Source of the DNA: Aristolochia californica
Taxonomy: Eukaryota; Streptophyta; Magnoliopsida; Piperales; Aristolochiaceae
Reading direction: 5' to 3'
Assembly: GCA_029961685.1 (NCBI GenBank)
Contig: JARWKL010000008.1
Location: forward strand, 33,853,619-33,917,618
DNA: 64,000 bases
Shown: positions 62,418-64,000 of the stretch, one piece after another
Numbering within the stretch: the stretch's first letter is position 1
How the letters are laid out: each line of letters begins with the position of its first letter
The notes under the pieces: model-generated
What the model was told of the DNA's origin: nothing
Seen by the model: the letters and a program-made list of their open reading frames with translations, nothing else
Database searches by the model: none
Made by a program: the position numbers and the translations under genes

Positions 62418-64000
62418 ATGTCTCAAGCATGCATATCCATATTTTAAACATGTATAGGATCAATTACAAATCTTTCTTATAAAATTCCTAGCTATTAGGT
62501 TTGAACTAGTGGAATTTCCCAAACTTGGATCTCAAAACTTTTGTGTTCATTTGTGGTGTGTGAATAAATTTTTTTTACTTACATTTTTTGTTGTTTTAAT
62601 TTTTTTGCGTACATAAACTCTAAAAATTTCTTTTGGTTGTGATCTATTTGCCTTCTTACCTCTTTGTTTATGAGATAATGGGAACAGTGAAAACTCCAGT
62701 TTTCATTTAAGAAAAAAGTATACATCTAAAATGGAAATGCATAAATGTAGAGAGTGATTACTCCAAAAAGAGTCTATAATTTTTAGGGATTGTAAACTCT
62801 TTCTTGTTTTTTTTTATATTTGGTTTTGAAATTGTCGAGAAAAGGGGGTGGCGAGGAATTTTTCACTGAGTGTAGTGTCGACTCCCAATCCATAAGTAAT
62901 TTCTAAAAAAAAAAATAGCCTGTTACGGCTGATTCACCGATAAATCACATTACAATCATCAATGATTGTTAGGTCAACTCTTTGTAAATGGGCAAAATAA
63001 TGGCTTGTTTGACTCGGGTAAATATCACACCGCACGATCACTTGAGAATTTAATGAGGTTTGGATCCATTGGTCATTTGCATCTTTAACATGTTTTAAGC
63101 ATGCATATCCATATTCAAAGCATGTGTAGGATCAATTACAAATCTCTTTCTTATAAAATTCCAAGCTATTAGGGTTGACTTAGTGGATTATCCCAAACTT
63201 GGAATTGAAAACTTTTGTGTTCATTTGTGGTGTGTGAATAAAATTTTTTTACTTGCCTTTTTTTATTTTTAAAATTTTTAGCATACATAATCTCTAAAAT
63301 TTTCGTTTTGTTGTGATCTAGTTGGCTTCTTATCTTTTGGTTTATGAGACAAAGGGAAAAGTGAATACTCAAGTTTTGATTTAAGAAAAAAGTATATATC
63401 TACAACTGAAATGCACAAATGTAGAGAGAGATATTTCCAAAAATTGTGTAATTTTAAGGGATTGTAAACTCTTTCTAGTTTTTATTTATTAGGTTTTGCA
63501 ATCGACGGGAAAAGGTGGAGGCGGGGATTTTTAACTATTTGTAGTGTTGAATCCCAATCCATAAGTCATTTCTAAAAAAAAATATAGCTCTTGTTACGCA
63601 TGATTGACCGATAACTCACTTTACAATCATCAATGACTGTTGGGTCAGCTTTTTGTAATTGGGCAAAATAATGGCCTGTTTGACTCGGGTAAATATCCCG
63701 CCGAACGTTCACTTCAGAATTTAATGTGGTTTAGATCCATAGGTCATTTGCATCTTTAACATGTTTCAAGCAAGCATATCCATATTTAAAACATGTGTAG
63801 TATCAATTACAAATCTCTTTCTTATAAAATTCCAAGCTATTAAGGTTGAACTAGTGGAATTTCTCAAACTTGGATATCAAAACATTTGTGTTCATTTGTG
63901 GTGTGTGAATAAATTTATTTTCTTATATTTTTTGTTGTTTTAAATTTTTTGCATACATATACTCTAAAATTTTTGTTTGGTTGTTATCAGTTTGCTTTCT
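62320..64000 (+). repeat. Segment duplicated from 49.6-51.1 kb, copy 2 (runs off the window)
   Basis: Monomers 62418, 63090 and 63761 align in order with 49693, 50374 and 51045 by shared private variants, at an offset of about 12.7 kb. The homologous block may continue past the window end. Confidence 0.85.

Noticed and set aside
1..64000. CRISPR array or phage/prokaryotic repeat system
   Set aside because: Repeat units are ~670 bp without spacer organisation, and there are no cas-like genes. The inserted element is a eukaryotic LTR retrotransposon.
1..64000. rDNA intergenic spacer or 5S array
   Set aside because: No rRNA gene segment, Pol III box pattern or rRNA-like conserved stretch is seen between monomers.
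1..64000. Declaring the array to be the functional centromere
   Set aside because: Satellite and HOR structure fit centromeric or other heterochromatin, but sequence alone cannot show CENH3 occupancy.

Overview
This window is almost entirely one AT-rich tandem repeat (satellite DNA). It is most consistent with heterochromatin, possibly pericentromeric or a knob, of a plant nuclear genome. The only other element is one short LTR retrotransposon, at 6177-8210. The plant assignment rests on that retroelement: TG...CA-ended LTRs, and a primer-binding site matching the 3' end of plant initiator tRNA-Met (TGGTATCAGAGC). The species cannot be named from the sequence. I found no host protein-coding gene, rRNA, tRNA or CRISPR array, and no prokaryotic gene organisation.

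The satellite monomer is about 670 bp (usual range 655-675). All copies lie in the same orientation and are diverged by point changes and small indels. About 93 full or partial monomers can be followed by the anchor around ATGTTTCAAGCATGC, taken here as monomer position 1. Each typical monomer carries, in order: a TATAAAATTCC motif, a T-rich stretch, a purine/G-rich tract near position 420-440, an 8-bp-arm palindrome near 534-551, a GACTCGGGTAAATATCCCACC block, and a BamHI site (GGATCC) near position 654. The recurrent 60-99 aa reading frames on both strands are products of this monomer and are not annotated as genes.

The array is not a simple monomer ladder. Diagnostic variants sort monomers into subfamilies (called A, B, C, D, E, F, G, A' here, plus H) that recur in a fixed order, i.e. 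higher-order repeats (HORs). 10-3132 is a dimeric HOR in which every second monomer has an internal ~230-bp duplication. 19519-24885 holds two copies of a four-monomer HOR (~2.68 kb). 31570-49025 holds successive copies of an eight-monomer HOR (A-B-C-D-E-F-G-A', ~5.25 kb when complete), one complete (39109-44356) and others shortened. 58768-61342 is a run of H-type monomers. The block near 49.6-51.1 kb recurs at 62.3-64.0 kb. Several deletion junctions are shared by distant monomers, which shows that segments containing deletions were later duplicated.

The retroelement (2034 bp) inserted into a monomer with a 5-bp target duplication (AAGTG). It has 416- and 391-bp LTRs, a PBS and a polypurine tract, but only a short gag-like frame, a GC-rich interior with no recognisable domain, and no protease, reverse transcriptase, RNase H or integrase core. 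It is therefore non-autonomous. I see no previously undescribed enzymatic or defence system. The interesting content is the HOR architecture, the shared rearrangement junctions, and a cluster of perfect hairpins inside the retroelement.
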